From NCBI GenBank assembly GCA_963724665.1, contig CAVRVH010000004.1, positions 1-64,000 of the forward strand: a DNA stretch of 64,000 bases. The letters run 5' to 3'. This document shows positions 25,844-35,059 of this stretch, one piece after another (position 1 is the stretch's first letter; each line of letters opens with the position of its first letter). The translations under genes and the position numbers were made by a program. The notes below the pieces were generated by a model. That model saw nothing but the letters and a program-made list of their open reading frames with translations. It was not told the origin of the DNA and did not search any database. The stretch comes from DASUPK01 sp963724665. Its GTDB lineage: Bacteria; Actinomycetota; Thermoleophilia; Solirubrobacterales; 70-9.

Positions 25844-26326
25844 CTACTTCGGCGGGAGCTGGGTTCGGCGGAAGACCGGTCCGGCGTACCAGAAGCCGAT
25901 GAATGCGGCGGCCATCACCGCCCCGGCCACGATGGCCGTCAAGGAGCCGAAGAGGAAGTCGCTGATCAAGACGATCGCGCCAGTCATGGCGATCGCAAGC
26001 ATCAAGAGGCCGACCAACGAAAGGTTGTTGGCGATCGTGACGATGAACTCCTTCTGTTGGCGGCGGAAGAGCACCCGGTGGCCGGCCGTGGGGGCGACCA
26101 GCAGCACGCTCGAGAGCGCGACGCAGATCAGCACCCCGAAGTAGAGCTTCTCCTGGAAATCGGTGAGCTCCTTGAACCGCTGGGTGAACGGAACCGTCAG
26201 CAGGAAGGCGAACAGGACCTGGACTCCCGGGAGTGCCACACGGAGCTCCTGCAGCAGGTCCGAGAGGTTCCGATCCGCGCGCTCCTCCTCGGTCTCCGGC
26301 CTTCCGCTCTCGTGTAGTCCCGCCAC
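25844..26326 (-). CDS. DUF6328-type four-helix membrane protein
   Basis: 160 residues. A charged N-terminus (about 1-25) is followed by 'LSDLLQELRVALPGVQVLFA', the conserved first helix of this family, and three further helices. Between helices 2 and 3 is 'PTAGHRVLFRRQQKEFIVTI'. The function of the family is unknown. Its stop abuts the glycosyltransferase ATG with no gap and it lies ten bases after DUF47, so it belongs to the same operon. Confidence 0.78.
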   Translation of the reverse strand: MAGLHESGRPETEEERADRNLSDLLQELRVALPGVQVLFAFLLTVPFTQRFKELTDFQEKLYFGVLICVALSSVLLVAPTAGHRVLFRRQQKEFIVTIANNLSLVGLLMLAIAMTGAIVLISDFLFGSLTAIVAGAVMAAAFIGFWYAGPVFRRTQLPPK

Positions 26327-26336
26327 CGGGTGACGC

Positions 26337-26957
26337 TCAGGAGTGCTTGACGGCGATCGCCTCGATCTTGCGAGCCGCCGTCTCGGTGGAATCGATGGCT
26401 CGTTCGAGGAGGCCGAAGATGTCCTTCCAGCGGATCACGACCATCGGGTCGATGCCGTTGGAGAAGAGCGAGGCGAGCGCCTCGCGCCAGACGCGGTCGC
26501 CCTCGTTCTCGAGCCGGTGGATCTCCACCCAGTAGCGCTCGAGATCCTTGAAGCCGCGCAGGTCGTTGAGCAGCCCGGAGACCTGCTCGCACGATTGCGC
26601 CAGCACGTTGGAGAGCACGTGGGCCTGCTCCATCGGCGCCTCGATCGCGAAGAGGCCCATGAAGTCGGCGGCCTCCTCGATGTCGTCGATGATGTCGTCG
26701 AGCTGGGTGGCGAGGGAATAGATGTCGGCGCTGTCGAGTCCCTTCGGCGGGTCGAGATTGAGGCGCCGGACTATGTCCTGCGTGATCCTGTCGCCCTCCT
26801 GCTCGGCCTTGAGGATGTCGCGGGCCACCCCGCTCTCCTCCGGCCATGTGTCGAACATGTGCTCGAGCAGCTTCGCCCCCCGCAGGATGTTGGCGCCGGC
26901 CTCGGCGAGCGCATCGAAATAGACCGAGTCTCTGCTTGTTGCCGAGCGAAGAGGCAT
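26337..26957 (-). CDS. DUF47 family PhoU-like protein (Pit accessory protein)
   Basis: All-helical protein of 206 residues starting 'MPLRSATSRDSVYFDALAEA'. PhoU-like metal-cluster motifs are visible: 'ILKAEQEGDRITQDIVRRLN' in the first half and 'IHRLENEGDRVWREALASLF' in the second, plus 'LATQLDDIIDDIEEAADFMG'. DUF47 proteins usually sit beside Pit phosphate transporters or ppk; here ppk1 is 60 bases upstream. The open frame runs beyond this ATG, but that part is antisense to ppk1. The likely role is control of phosphate transport or polyphosphate balance. Confidence 0.9.
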   Translation of the reverse strand: MPLRSATSRDSVYFDALAEAGANILRGAKLLEHMFDTWPEESGVARDILKAEQEGDRITQDIVRRLNLDPPKGLDSADIYSLATQLDDIIDDIEEAADFMGLFAIEAPMEQAHVLSNVLAQSCEQVSGLLNDLRGFKDLERYWVEIHRLENEGDRVWREALASLFSNGIDPMVVIRWKDIFGLLERAIDSTETAARKIEAIAVKHS

Positions 26958-27016
26958 TTTCGCCAAGCTACCAGAGGCCTCGCCACGAACCGCGGCCAGA
27001 AAAACCGCCGCCGGAG

Positions 27017-29209
27017 CTAGCCACTGACGGCGGCTGCCTCCGCGGCCCGGCTCGCGTGGCGCTCGATCAGCTCCGCCTGCATGCCACGCGGCGGGTCGCC
27101 GTTCATCGTTCGCCGCGACCAGACGCCGTCGCCGCCCAGCTCCCACGAGTTGGTGTTGTCGACGAAGGCTCGATCGAGGGTGTCCGTGAGCTGGTCGCGG
27201 TTCGCCGGGTCCTCGACCGGAGTGACCAGCTCGACCCGGTTGTAGAGGTTGCGCGGCATCAGGTCGGCGGAACCGATGAAGATCCGCACTTCGTCGGGGC
27301 GCTCGAAGGAGTAGATCCTGGAGTGCTCGAGGAAGCGGCCGACGACCGAGACGACGCGGATGTTCTCCGACACACCCTCGACGCCCGGCCGCAGCGCGCA
27401 GATGCCACGGACGTTGAGATCGACCTCGACGCCCGCCTGCGAGGCTCGATAGAGCGCCCGGATGCACGGCGGGTCGAGAAGCGAGTTCATCTTCATCCGG
27501 ATCCGAGCCGGCCTCTCCGTCGAGTGCGCCTCGATCGTCCGCTCGATCTCGCCGAGGATCCCCTCCTTGAGGTTGAACGGGGCTACCAGGACCTTGCGGT
27601 AACCGCTCGGGCGTGCGTAGCCGGTCAGGTAGTTGAACATCTCCGCGATGTCGTCGCCGATCTCCTGGTTCGCCGTGAAGAGGCCGAAGTCGGTGTAGAT
27701 GCGGGCCGTCTTCGGGTTGTAGTTCCCGGTCCCGATGTGCACGTAGTTCCGGACGCCGTCCCCCTCCCGGCGCGCCACCAGGACGCACTTGACGTGGGTC
27801 TTCAGCCCCGGGATGCCATAGACGACGTGAACGCCCGCCTCCTCCAGCGCCCTCGCCCAGCGGATGTTGGCGCTCTCGTCGAAGCGCGCCTTGAGCTCCA
27901 CCAGGCAGACCGCCTGCTTGCCGCGCTCCGACGCCTCGATCAGGGCCGGCACCAGCGGCGAGTCCGCGCTCGTCCGGTAGACGGTCTGCTTGATCGCCAG
28001 GACGTTCGGGTCCTCGACAGCCTTGCGGACGAAGCGCTCGACCGAGCTGGCAAAGGAGTCGTAGGGATGGTGCACGAGGATGTCGCTCTGGCGCATTGCG
28101 GCGAAGACGTCGATCTCGCGGTGCGTCCGGCTCCCCTGTTGGAACTGCGGCGGAGTGACGCCCTGCCAGGACGGATAGCGGAGCTCGCGGAACCCCTGAA
28201 CGGAGTAGACGTCGGTGAGATCGTCAAGCCCGATCAGCCCGGGGGCCTCGTAGACCTGCTGGGCATCGATGTTCATCGCCTCGACGAGCTGGTCGAGGAG
28301 CCTCGGCTCCATGTCCGGGGAGATCTCGAGCCGCACGACCTCGCCGAAGCGCCGGCGGCGGACCTCCTCCTCGACCGCAAGCAGCAGGTCGTCGGCCTCG
28401 TCGGAGACGTCGTAGTCGGTGTCCCGGGTCACCCGGAAGAGCGAGTGATGGACGATCTCCATTCCCGGGAAGAGGTCGTCGAGGTTGGCGGCGATCACCT
28501 CCTCGAGGGGCACGAAGGTCAGCCCACCGTCGCCTATGGGAAGGAAGCGCCGGAGCAGCTCCTTCGGCACCTTGACGCGCGCGGCGACCTCTTCCCCCTT
28601 CTCGGGATTCCGGAGCAGGACCCCAAGGCTGAGCGACATGTTGGAGATGTAGGGGAAGGGCCGCCCTCTCCCGATCACCAGCGGCGTGAGCGCCGGGAAG
28701 ACCTGCCTCTGGAAGAGCTGCTCCACCTCCCCCCGCTCAGCCGAGTTGGCGTCGGAGAGGGAGATGATCCGGATCCCATGCTCGGCGAGGGCCGGGCGGA
28801 TCTCCTCGGCGAAGCAGCGGCAGAGCCGGCTTCGCAGGTCGATGGTGCGCTGCCGGACCAGCTCGATGATGTCGGCTGCCGACATTCCGTCGGCACCCCG
28901 CGCGTCCAGCTTGGACTCGACCTGGTCGTGGACGTTCGCGACGCGGACCATGAAGAACTCGTCGAGGTTGTCCTCGTAGATGGCCGAGAAGTTGACCCTC
29001 TCGAGCAGCGGAACCCGTGGGTCCTCCGCGAGCTGCAGGACCCGGTCGTTGAAGTCGAGCCAGGAGAGCTCGCGGTTGAAGTAGAGGGACGGGTCCGTCA
29101 GATCCGCACCCGAGGTGCTTCTGCCCACCTCCTCGGCGGATATCGCGGCGCTTCCTTCGACGGCCTGCTCGGTGGATTCGCTGCTCCGCTGGGCGAGCTC
29201 GTCGGTCAC
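27017..29209 (-). CDS. ppk1: Polyphosphate kinase 1
   Basis: Makes polyphosphate from ATP reversibly. It has 730 residues with the PPK1 domain order. N-terminal: 'FNRELSWLDFNDRVLQLAED'. Middle: 'DILVHHPYDSFASSVERFVR' and 'LAIKQTVYRTSADSPLV'. C-terminal catalytic part: 'IPGLKTHVKCVLVARREG' with the phosphorylated His, then 'YVHIGTGNYNPKTARIYTDF' and 'FIGSADLMPRNLYNRVEL'. It lies 22 bases downstream of the PHP-glycosyltransferase gene, so it is probably transcribed from the PHO-box promoter at 31.6 kb. Confidence 0.97.
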   Translation of the reverse strand: MTDELAQRSSESTEQAVEGSAAISAEEVGRSTSGADLTDPSLYFNRELSWLDFNDRVLQLAEDPRVPLLERVNFSAIYEDNLDEFFMVRVANVHDQVESKLDARGADGMSAADIIELVRQRTIDLRSRLCRCFAEEIRPALAEHGIRIISLSDANSAERGEVEQLFQRQVFPALTPLVIGRGRPFPYISNMSLSLGVLLRNPEKGEEVAARVKVPKELLRRFLPIGDGGLTFVPLEEVIAANLDDLFPGMEIVHHSLFRVTRDTDYDVSDEADDLLLAVEEEVRRRRFGEVVRLEISPDMEPRLLDQLVEAMNIDAQQVYEAPGLIGLDDLTDVYSVQGFRELRYPSWQGVTPPQFQQGSRTHREIDVFAAMRQSDILVHHPYDSFASSVERFVRKAVEDPNVLAIKQTVYRTSADSPLVPALIEASERGKQAVCLVELKARFDESANIRWARALEEAGVHVVYGIPGLKTHVKCVLVARREGDGVRNYVHIGTGNYNPKTARIYTDFGLFTANQEIGDDIAEMFNYLTGYARPSGYRKVLVAPFNLKEGILGEIERTIEAHSTERPARIRMKMNSLLDPPCIRALYRASQAGVEVDLNVRGICALRPGVEGVSENIRVVSVVGRFLEHSRIYSFERPDEVRIFIGSADLMPRNLYNRVELVTPVEDPANRDQLTDTLDRAFVDNTNSWELGGDGVWSRRTMNGDPPRGMQAELIERHASRAAEAAAVSG

Positions 29210-29231
29210 GTACCCACCTTAGCGGTGAGTA

Positions 29232-31542
29232 CTAAGCCGCTCTGACGAGCTTGATGCGAGGCTGATCCGCCGGCTGGATCACCTGTTCGTACCCGTCGGC
29301 GAGCTGGGCCATCGCCGCCTCCCAGGTCCGTGCCCGGGCGGACTCCATCGCCTGGCGGCCGAGCTTCGCCCTCCAGGCCGGCGAGTCGGCCAGCTGCAGG
29401 ATCGCGGCGGCCAGCATGCCTGGATCGGCGTCGCAGAGGCGCCCGGTCTCGCCGTCGATGACGATCGAGGAGGGCCCGCCCTCGTCGACGGCCACCGAGG
29501 GCAGCCCGCTGGCGCCCGCCTCGACCAGGACCTGGCCGAAGGTGTCGGTCCGGCTGCAGAAGAGGAACAGGTCGGCGCTCGCGTACGCCCTGGGGAGATC
29601 GTCGCCCTCGAGCCAGCCGAGGAAGGTCGCGCGGTCGCCGAGGCGCTCGCGCAGCATCTCCTCCTCCGGCCCCCCTCCGCCGAGCAGCAGGTGGAGCCTC
29701 GGATCGGCGTCGTGGGCGCGGAGGAAGGACTCGGCCAGCAGCTCCACGCCCTTCTCCTTGGTCTGCCTCCCTACATATAGGGCCTTGATCTCGCCGGGGT
29801 AGGCGTCAGCGTCACGGAGCGCAGGGTCGAAGCGCGAGGTGTCGACGCCGCGGCCCCAGCGGCCGATCGCACCGGCGCTCGATCCCCAGGCGCGTGAGGG
29901 ATTCGTCGCTCGCCGGGCTCGGCGAGAGGACGCGGGCGCACTGGCGGTAGAAGAGCGAGAGCGCCATGTCGGCCCCCTTCTCCAGCGCGGCCGACGCCGA
30001 CCGCATGCCGGCATAGGCCCCCAGCTCGGTATGCCAGCTGCCCAGCACCGGCAGCTCCATGATCCGGGCGAGCAGGGTGGCCATGACCCCGGCGGGACCA
30101 GGGGCGGTGACGTGCACCGCGTCGAAGTGGCCCTCCGCAAGCGCCTCGACCATGGCTGGCAGGCTCGGCATCCCGATCTCCAGGCCGGCGTAGAAGGGGA
30201 TCTCAACCTCGGCGACGGCCGAGAGGCGGCGGTCGACGTTGCGGTCGGTCCCGATCACCTCCACCTCGTAGCCGGGGACGCCGAGTTCGCGGATCCGTTC
30301 GATCGTGTGGGTAACCCCATGGACGCCGCCAATCGCGTCGGCGATCAGGGCGACCCGCTTCGGGCCCTCGGATGGGTTGAGCTTGTCCTTCTCCTTGCCG
30401 AGGAAGGCCGCGGCCGGGGCGTAGGGAATCGCCGGGATTGCGGCGCGGAACAGCTGCCGGCCTGCGTTCATTGCCGTGGCAGCGAGGTCCTCGGAGCCTC
30501 CGTTGCCCACAGCTTCGACGGTGAATTCGACGACCTCGCGCAGCCGCCGCTCGTGGACGCGTCGCGCCTTGCGCTCGAGCTCGGCGTGGCTGAAGTCCTC
30601 GCTCTGCATGTAGTCGATCAGGGCACGGCCGGGCTCGACGCCGACGGCATCGGTGAACGCGCTGAGCAGAGCGCGGGCGTCCTCGGGGCCGATTTCTCCC
30701 CCCTCGTCGCCGCGGCGAACGTTCCCCTCGCTCATCACGCGCTCGGCGATCTCAAGGATTGCGTCGGCGCTCGGCTCGGCGGGGACACCGTTGCCGTTTG
30801 AGGTCGCGTCCTTGATCAGCAGTGCGCGCGTCGCCAGGCCCATTGCGGCGTGCGCCCACTTGGCCGCGCTGCCCTGCTCGCCGCGCGCGTCGGCGCGGCC
30901 CTCGCGGATGTGGCGCAGAAACTCTTCCGGCGTGGTGGCGGGTGGCGTCTCTGTGAACGTCCGCCCGATATCCACGCCGGCATGATCATCCGAGCCGCCG
31001 GTGCCGGTACCACCGTGCGTCTCGATGTAGATCGCGGCCGGCATGTTGAGCTCGCGCGCGCGGGAACCGTTGCGGGTCTCCCAAACCGGGAACAACTGCG
31101 CGAGCCGTCGCCTGTGCGCCGGAGAGAGTGGCGCCTCGACCGCGTAGAAGGGATGTGCCAAAGAGCAGGAGATCTCGCTGGAGTGCAGGTACTCCGCGCA
31201 CGCCTCGACATCGTTGTTGTGCTCCTGCAGCCAGGCGTGATCGTCCGGCGTGATCCCGAAGCAGAGCAGGTGGACCGCCTGCGGCTCGCCTCGGAACCAG
31301 ACGGTGAGCTCCTCTGAGATGAAGACGTCGTCGCGATCGGCGATCTCCAGGCAGCCGTCGATCGTGTCGTGATCCGTGATCGTCACGAAATCCATGTCCC
31401 GCCGCTTGGCGAGCTCGTAGACCTCCTCGGGGGGCGTCGCGCACTCGGGAAGGCCGAGGCTCCGCTGGATGCCGAGCTTGGAGATCTCGGAGGCGGTGGA
31501 GTGGCAGTGCAGATCGACCCGGGTGGTCGATATGGGGTTCAT
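29232..31542 (-). CDS. PHP phosphoesterase domain fused to GT4 glycosyltransferase, frameshifted
   Basis: Residues 1-215 are a PHP metal-dependent phosphoesterase: 'RVDLHCHSTASEISK', 'DFVTITDHDTIDG', 'SLAHPFYAVEAP' and 'GTGGSDDHAGVDIG'. After a helical spacer a GT4 enzyme begins near residue 395 ('RVALIADAIGGVHGVTHTIE') and contains 'DAVHVTAPGPAGVMATLLAR' and 'VLGSWHTELGAYAG'. An extra base near 29873 breaks the frame inside a G/C run; it resumes as 'GAIGRWGRGVDTSRFDP' and 'ALYVGRQTKEKGVELL', with the donor motif 'FCSRTDTFGQVLVEAGASGL'. Repaired, it has about 769 residues. The GT part resembles GT4 enzymes that glycosylate lipids such as diacylglycerol or phosphatidylinositol. A four-unit PHO box lies 64 bases before the ATG. 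Confidence 0.87.
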
Positions 31543-31605
31543 CTGACCCTCTTTCTCTCGATCGTCTTGACATCACGCAGGGTGGTCGTTTGCAGGGAAA
31601 ATCCC

Positions 31606-31643
31606 GTTACGAGTTCGTGTCCCGCACGTAAAGAGGTCGTGAA
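31606..31643 (-). promoter_or_regulatory. PHO box (four 11-base units) before PHP-glycosyltransferase/ppk1 operon
   Basis: On the plus strand the units GTTAC (31606), GTGTC (31617), GTAAA (31628) and GTGAA (31639) start exactly 11 bases apart. On the coding strand this reads TTCAC, TTTAC, GACAC, GTAAC. The same order of units occurs before pstS and before the stand-alone winged-helix gene. Streptomyces PHO boxes are also 11-base direct repeats with a TTCAC-like core. The site is 64 bases from the PHP-glycosyltransferase ATG. Confidence 0.72.
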
Positions 31644-31651
31644 CGGCGCCG

Positions 31652-33806
31652 TTGGCACACTGGGCGCCAGTGGGCGTCGCATCCGAGAGGGGAGTGCCCG
31701 AAGGGGCCGTGTGGAGTGGCGATGAGGTGGCCGCGAGGCTGCTCGCGGGACTGCGCCCGTGGGCGTGCCGGGGGGTCGCTCGCGATCAGCTGATCACGCT
31801 CACCGAGGGTGTGCTGGTCCATGAGGAGCGCGAGGGGCCGGTGACGCTCGGCGAGGACCAGGCCGAAGTCTCCTCCCCCGCCGCCGACCGGCTGCTGATC
31901 GCGGTCAACCCGTCGGAGGTCGATTGGCTGCGGCTGGGTGTGAGCTGGCCGCTGCTCGACGGCGAGCGGGTCACCGGGCTGGGCGCCCGTCACGGCCTCG
32001 ACTTCGACCAGCGCGGCCGCCTCATCCAGCTCGGCGCGGACCGCCGCTACACCGGCCCCGACTGCCCGCCCGAGTTCCTGGAGCAGGGCGGCATTCCCCA
32101 GGGCGACTATGCCCCCGTGCCCTGGCTGCTCTCCTCGGCGGGCTGGGCAGCCTGGATCGAGACCTCGGGGCCAGGGGTCGAGGTCGATCTGACCGGCGAT
32201 GTCGCCTCGGTCTCGGTCCGCGCCGCCTCCGGCCCTCTGCGCGTCCACCTCTTCACAGGCCCGACGCCGGCGGCCCGGCTTCGCTCATTTCTTCGCGAGA
32301 CCGGCATGCCCGCGCTGATGCCGGAGTGGGCCTACGGCCACTGGAAGAGCCGCGACGTCTACGAGCACCAGGACGACGTCGAGGACGACTGGCGCGGCTA
32401 TCGCGAGAACGACCTCCCCCTTGACGCGATCGTGATCGATTCCCCCTGGGAAACCCAGTACAACACCTGGCGCTTCAACCCTCACCAGTTCCCGGACGCC
32501 CCCGGGCTGGTCAAGGGGATGCGGGAGGACGGGGTGCGGACCGTCGTCTGGGTGACCCCTTGGGTCAACCTCGAGTCGATCGACGGCCAGCGCCCGCCCG
32601 ACGCGGAGTCCGAGCGCCTCCACACAGAGCCGGCCGAGAACTACGCGGAGGGTGCCGAGGCGGGCCACTATGTCCGCGCGGCGAACGGCGATCCCTACGT
32701 CGGGCGCTGGTGGATGGGGACGGGCTCGATCGTCGACTTCACCTCGGCTGTCGCCCGGGACTGGTGGCGCGAGCTTTCGCGCAACGTGTTCGAGCTCGGG
32801 GTCGAGGGCGTCAAGGCCGACGACGGCGAGGGCTACTACTTCCCCCCGGATGCCGAACTGGCAGATGGGCGCCTGGGCGTGCAGGCCGCCTGGGAGTACG
32901 GGCGCCTTTACCGCGAGACGACTCAGCAGGCACTCGACGACGTCCATGGCGAGGGACACGGCGTGGTCTTCGGCCGCTCGGGCTGGACCGGCCAGCAGGC
33001 CACCGGGATGCTCTGGGGCGGCGACCAGGCTTCGGACTTCTGGTCGCTCCGCGTCCTGCTCACCTCGCTGCTCACCTGCGCCGTCACGGGCTTCTCCAAC
33101 CTCTCCCACGACGTCGGCGGCTACCTGGGCCGGCGTCTGGCGGTGCGCTGCGAGCCCGAGCTGCTCGTCCGCTGGGCACAGCTCGGCGCGCTCACTCCGC
33201 TGATGCAGGCGCATGGCCGCTTCCAGCAGGAGGCATGGACCTACGACGGACAGGTCCTGGACGACTACCGCGAGGCGGTCCTCCTGCACGAGCGGCTCGT
33301 CCCGTACATCCGAGCCGCCGCCGCGACCGCGGCGCGCAGCGGGCTGCCGATCATGAGGCCACTGTGCCTGGTCGACCCGGAGGATCCGGAGGGCTGGGCG
33401 ATCGCCGACTCCTACATGTTCGGCCCCTCACTCTGGGTCGCCCCTGTGCTCGAGGAGGGAGCGACCGAGCGCCGGACCTATCTGCCCCGCGGCGAGTGGT
33501 TCGACTGGTGGACCGGGGAGCGGACCAGCGGTGGCCGCTGGATCGATGCCGAGGCTCCGCTCGAGCGGATCCCGCTGTGGGTCCGCGCCGGCTCGCTGGT
33601 CGTCACCTACCCCGGGGACGGAGGTCGCACGCGGCGTCGGCGAAGAGGACCCGTCCCGTGCGCTGGAGGCGACCCTATGGGGCGAGCCGGTGCTCGGTCA
33701 CACGAGCGCCCGGCTCGCGGACGGCACCCATGTGGCCTGGCGGCGCGGCGAATGGTCCGTCTCACCGGACAGGCCGGTGAGCTTCCTGGAGCCTCCGCCG
33801 GGCTAG
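31652..33806 (+). CDS. Glycoside hydrolase family 31 (alpha-glucosidase/alpha-xylosidase-like), frameshifted
   Basis: Retaining alpha-glycosidase. The (beta/alpha)8 domain starts near 'MPEWAYGHWKSRDVYEHQDD'; 'AIVIDSPWETQYNTWRFNP' is a family segment. The nucleophile Asp is in 'GVKADDGEGYYF' (about residue 390) and the acid/base Asp in 'LWGGDQASDFWSL' (about 460). 'LMQAHGRFQQEAW' is the substrate-binding loop. Near 33612 one extra G in a CCCCGGGG run shifts the end; the restored C-terminus includes 'ALEATLWGEPVLGHTSARLA' and stops at 33806. The TTG at 31652 gives the longest form; starts at 31670 or about 31694 are possible and would clear the PHO box. It is probably cytoplasmic. Confidence 0.87.
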
Positions 33807-34557
33807 CTCGGGCGGCGCGGCGCCGGCGTGGTGCGGCGCTGGGTCTGCTCGTGCGCTCGGCCCGCTGCTCTGCTTCCTGGCTCGCCCGCTCGCGGTCGAG
33901 ACGTGCCTGCTCTGCCTGGGCCTCGGCCTGCGCGGCGGCCCGGGCGGCGGCCTCGGCCTGCTGGCGGGCGCGCTCCGCGGCCTTCGCGGTGCGGCGCGCC
34001 TCGCGCGCGCGGCGCAGGTGTCCGTCGACGGCGCGCTCGAGCCGCCTCCAGGTCCCCGTCTCCTCCTGGCGCTTCCAGAAGGCGATGAAGCGATCGATGA
34101 GCAGCTCGCGCCTGGCCTCCAGGTAGACGGCGAGCACGTCGAGGCCGCGGTAGGCGGTCCGGTGCGGCGCGTGGGCGGCGAGGCGCGGATCGAGGTCGGG
34201 AGCCTGGCCCGCCCTCTCCCTGACCGCTGCCGCGTCCCCTCGCTGCAGCTCCTTCAGGTGCCCGCGGACCCGGGGCAGCATCACGTCGCAATCGTGGATC
34301 TCGCCGAGGATGTCCTGGAGGTCGCGGGCTCTGCGCCGCGCGGTGTCCGCGGGGCGGCCGAAGCAGAAGCCGGTCACCTCGAGCACGTAGCGCAGGCGCT
34401 TGGCTGCGATGCGCATATCGTGCTGCGCCTTCGTCTTCCCGTCGAGGGCTCTGGGCGCGAAGGCGATCATCTCGTCGAGCCGCACCTGGACGATCCGGGC
34501 CGCGTTCTCGCCCAGCGGACGCGACGGGTCGAGCTTCTTGACGGGATGGGCCTTCAC
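33607..34557 (-). CDS. CHAD-domain protein, second of a tandem pair
   Basis: The first 190 residues are a CHAD helical bundle with conserved basic and His residues: 'QHDMRIAAKRLRYVLEVTGF' and 'LQDILGEIHDCDVMLP'. CHAD domains bind polyphosphate. A long Arg/Ala/Glu-rich coiled-coil-like tail follows. As read, the frame runs into the end of the GH31 gene. In a neighbouring frame the tail would stop at 33803 ('EQTQRRTTPAPRRPS'), exactly tail to tail with GH31, so a one-base loss near 33860 is possible. It overlaps the upstream CHAD gene by four bases. Confidence 0.78.
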   Translation of the reverse strand: MKAHPVKKLDPSRPLGENAARIVQVRLDEMIAFAPRALDGKTKAQHDMRIAAKRLRYVLEVTGFCFGRPADTARRRARDLQDILGEIHDCDVMLPRVRGHLKELQRGDAAAVRERAGQAPDLDPRLAAHAPHRTAYRGLDVLAVYLEARRELLIDRFIAFWKRQEETGTWRRLERAVDGHLRRAREARRTAKAAERARQQAEAAARAAAQAEAQAEQARLDRERASQEAEQRAERTSRPSAAPRRRRAARASPAEAPGSSPACPVRRTIRRAARPHGCRPRAGRSCDRAPARPIGSPPAHGTGPLRRRRVRPPSPG

Positions 34558-35039
34558 GCCGGCACCGCCCGTGCGCCGCTGACCAGCTCGTCCATGCTCT
34601 CCCGAAGCGCCTTCAGGTTCTCCTCGGAGACCAGTGGCGCCAATCCCTCATTCGCCTTCTCCTGCTCGCCGCGAAGCTGCTCGATCAGCGAGCCGATCCC
34701 GCGCCGGTCGGGTGCGGCCATCTGGTCGTTGAAGTTGCGCAGCGCGGCGATCGCCACGTCCCGGTCCCGCCGCTCGCCGAGCGCGTCAGCGAGCCGCTTC
34801 ACCTCGGTGAGCGCCTGGCCGTAGGCCTTCTCCGGGAAGCAGGGCTCGAAGATCTCCAGCGCTGCCCGCAACCGCCGCGTCGCCACGCGCATGTCGTGAA
34901 CCCGCTCGATGTCGCCGGTGTCGAGAACCCCCTGTGCGTGCTCGGCGAGCTCGGCACCCCTGACGGAAACGATCCTGGCGGCCGCGTCCGCATAGAGACC
35001 GTCGGCGGTCAGGTCGGGGATGGGCTTCGCCTTCGCCAC
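34554..35039 (-). CDS. CHAD-domain protein, half-size, first of a tandem pair
   Basis: 161 residues with one CHAD repeat: 'RVHDMRVATRRLRAALEIFE' and 'DALGERRDRDVAIAALRNF'. Full CHAD domains usually contain two such four-helix units in one chain. Here each gene holds one and they overlap by ATGA, which suggests a split domain that reassembles as a heterodimer (inference). It lies 20 bases downstream of ppx, and polyphosphate binding fits that neighbour. Confidence 0.82.
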   Translation of the reverse strand: MAKAKPIPDLTADGLYADAAARIVSVRGAELAEHAQGVLDTGDIERVHDMRVATRRLRAALEIFEPCFPEKAYGQALTEVKRLADALGERRDRDVAIAALRNFNDQMAAPDRRGIGSLIEQLRGEQEKANEGLAPLVSEENLKALRESMDELVSGARAVPA

Positions 35040-35059
35040 TGGGGCGAGAACGCTACCGC

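Noticed and set aside
26846..29245. 799-residue plus-strand frame opposite ppk1
   Set aside because: Composition rich in Arg, Val, Asp and Leu without motifs, typical of the antisense of a GC-rich gene; ppk1 on the other strand is unmistakable.
33806..34126. Extension of GH31 to 34126
   Set aside because: After the frame slip at about 33612 it is Arg/Ala-rich and antisense to the CHAD gene; the alternate frame gives a sensible GH31 end at 33806.
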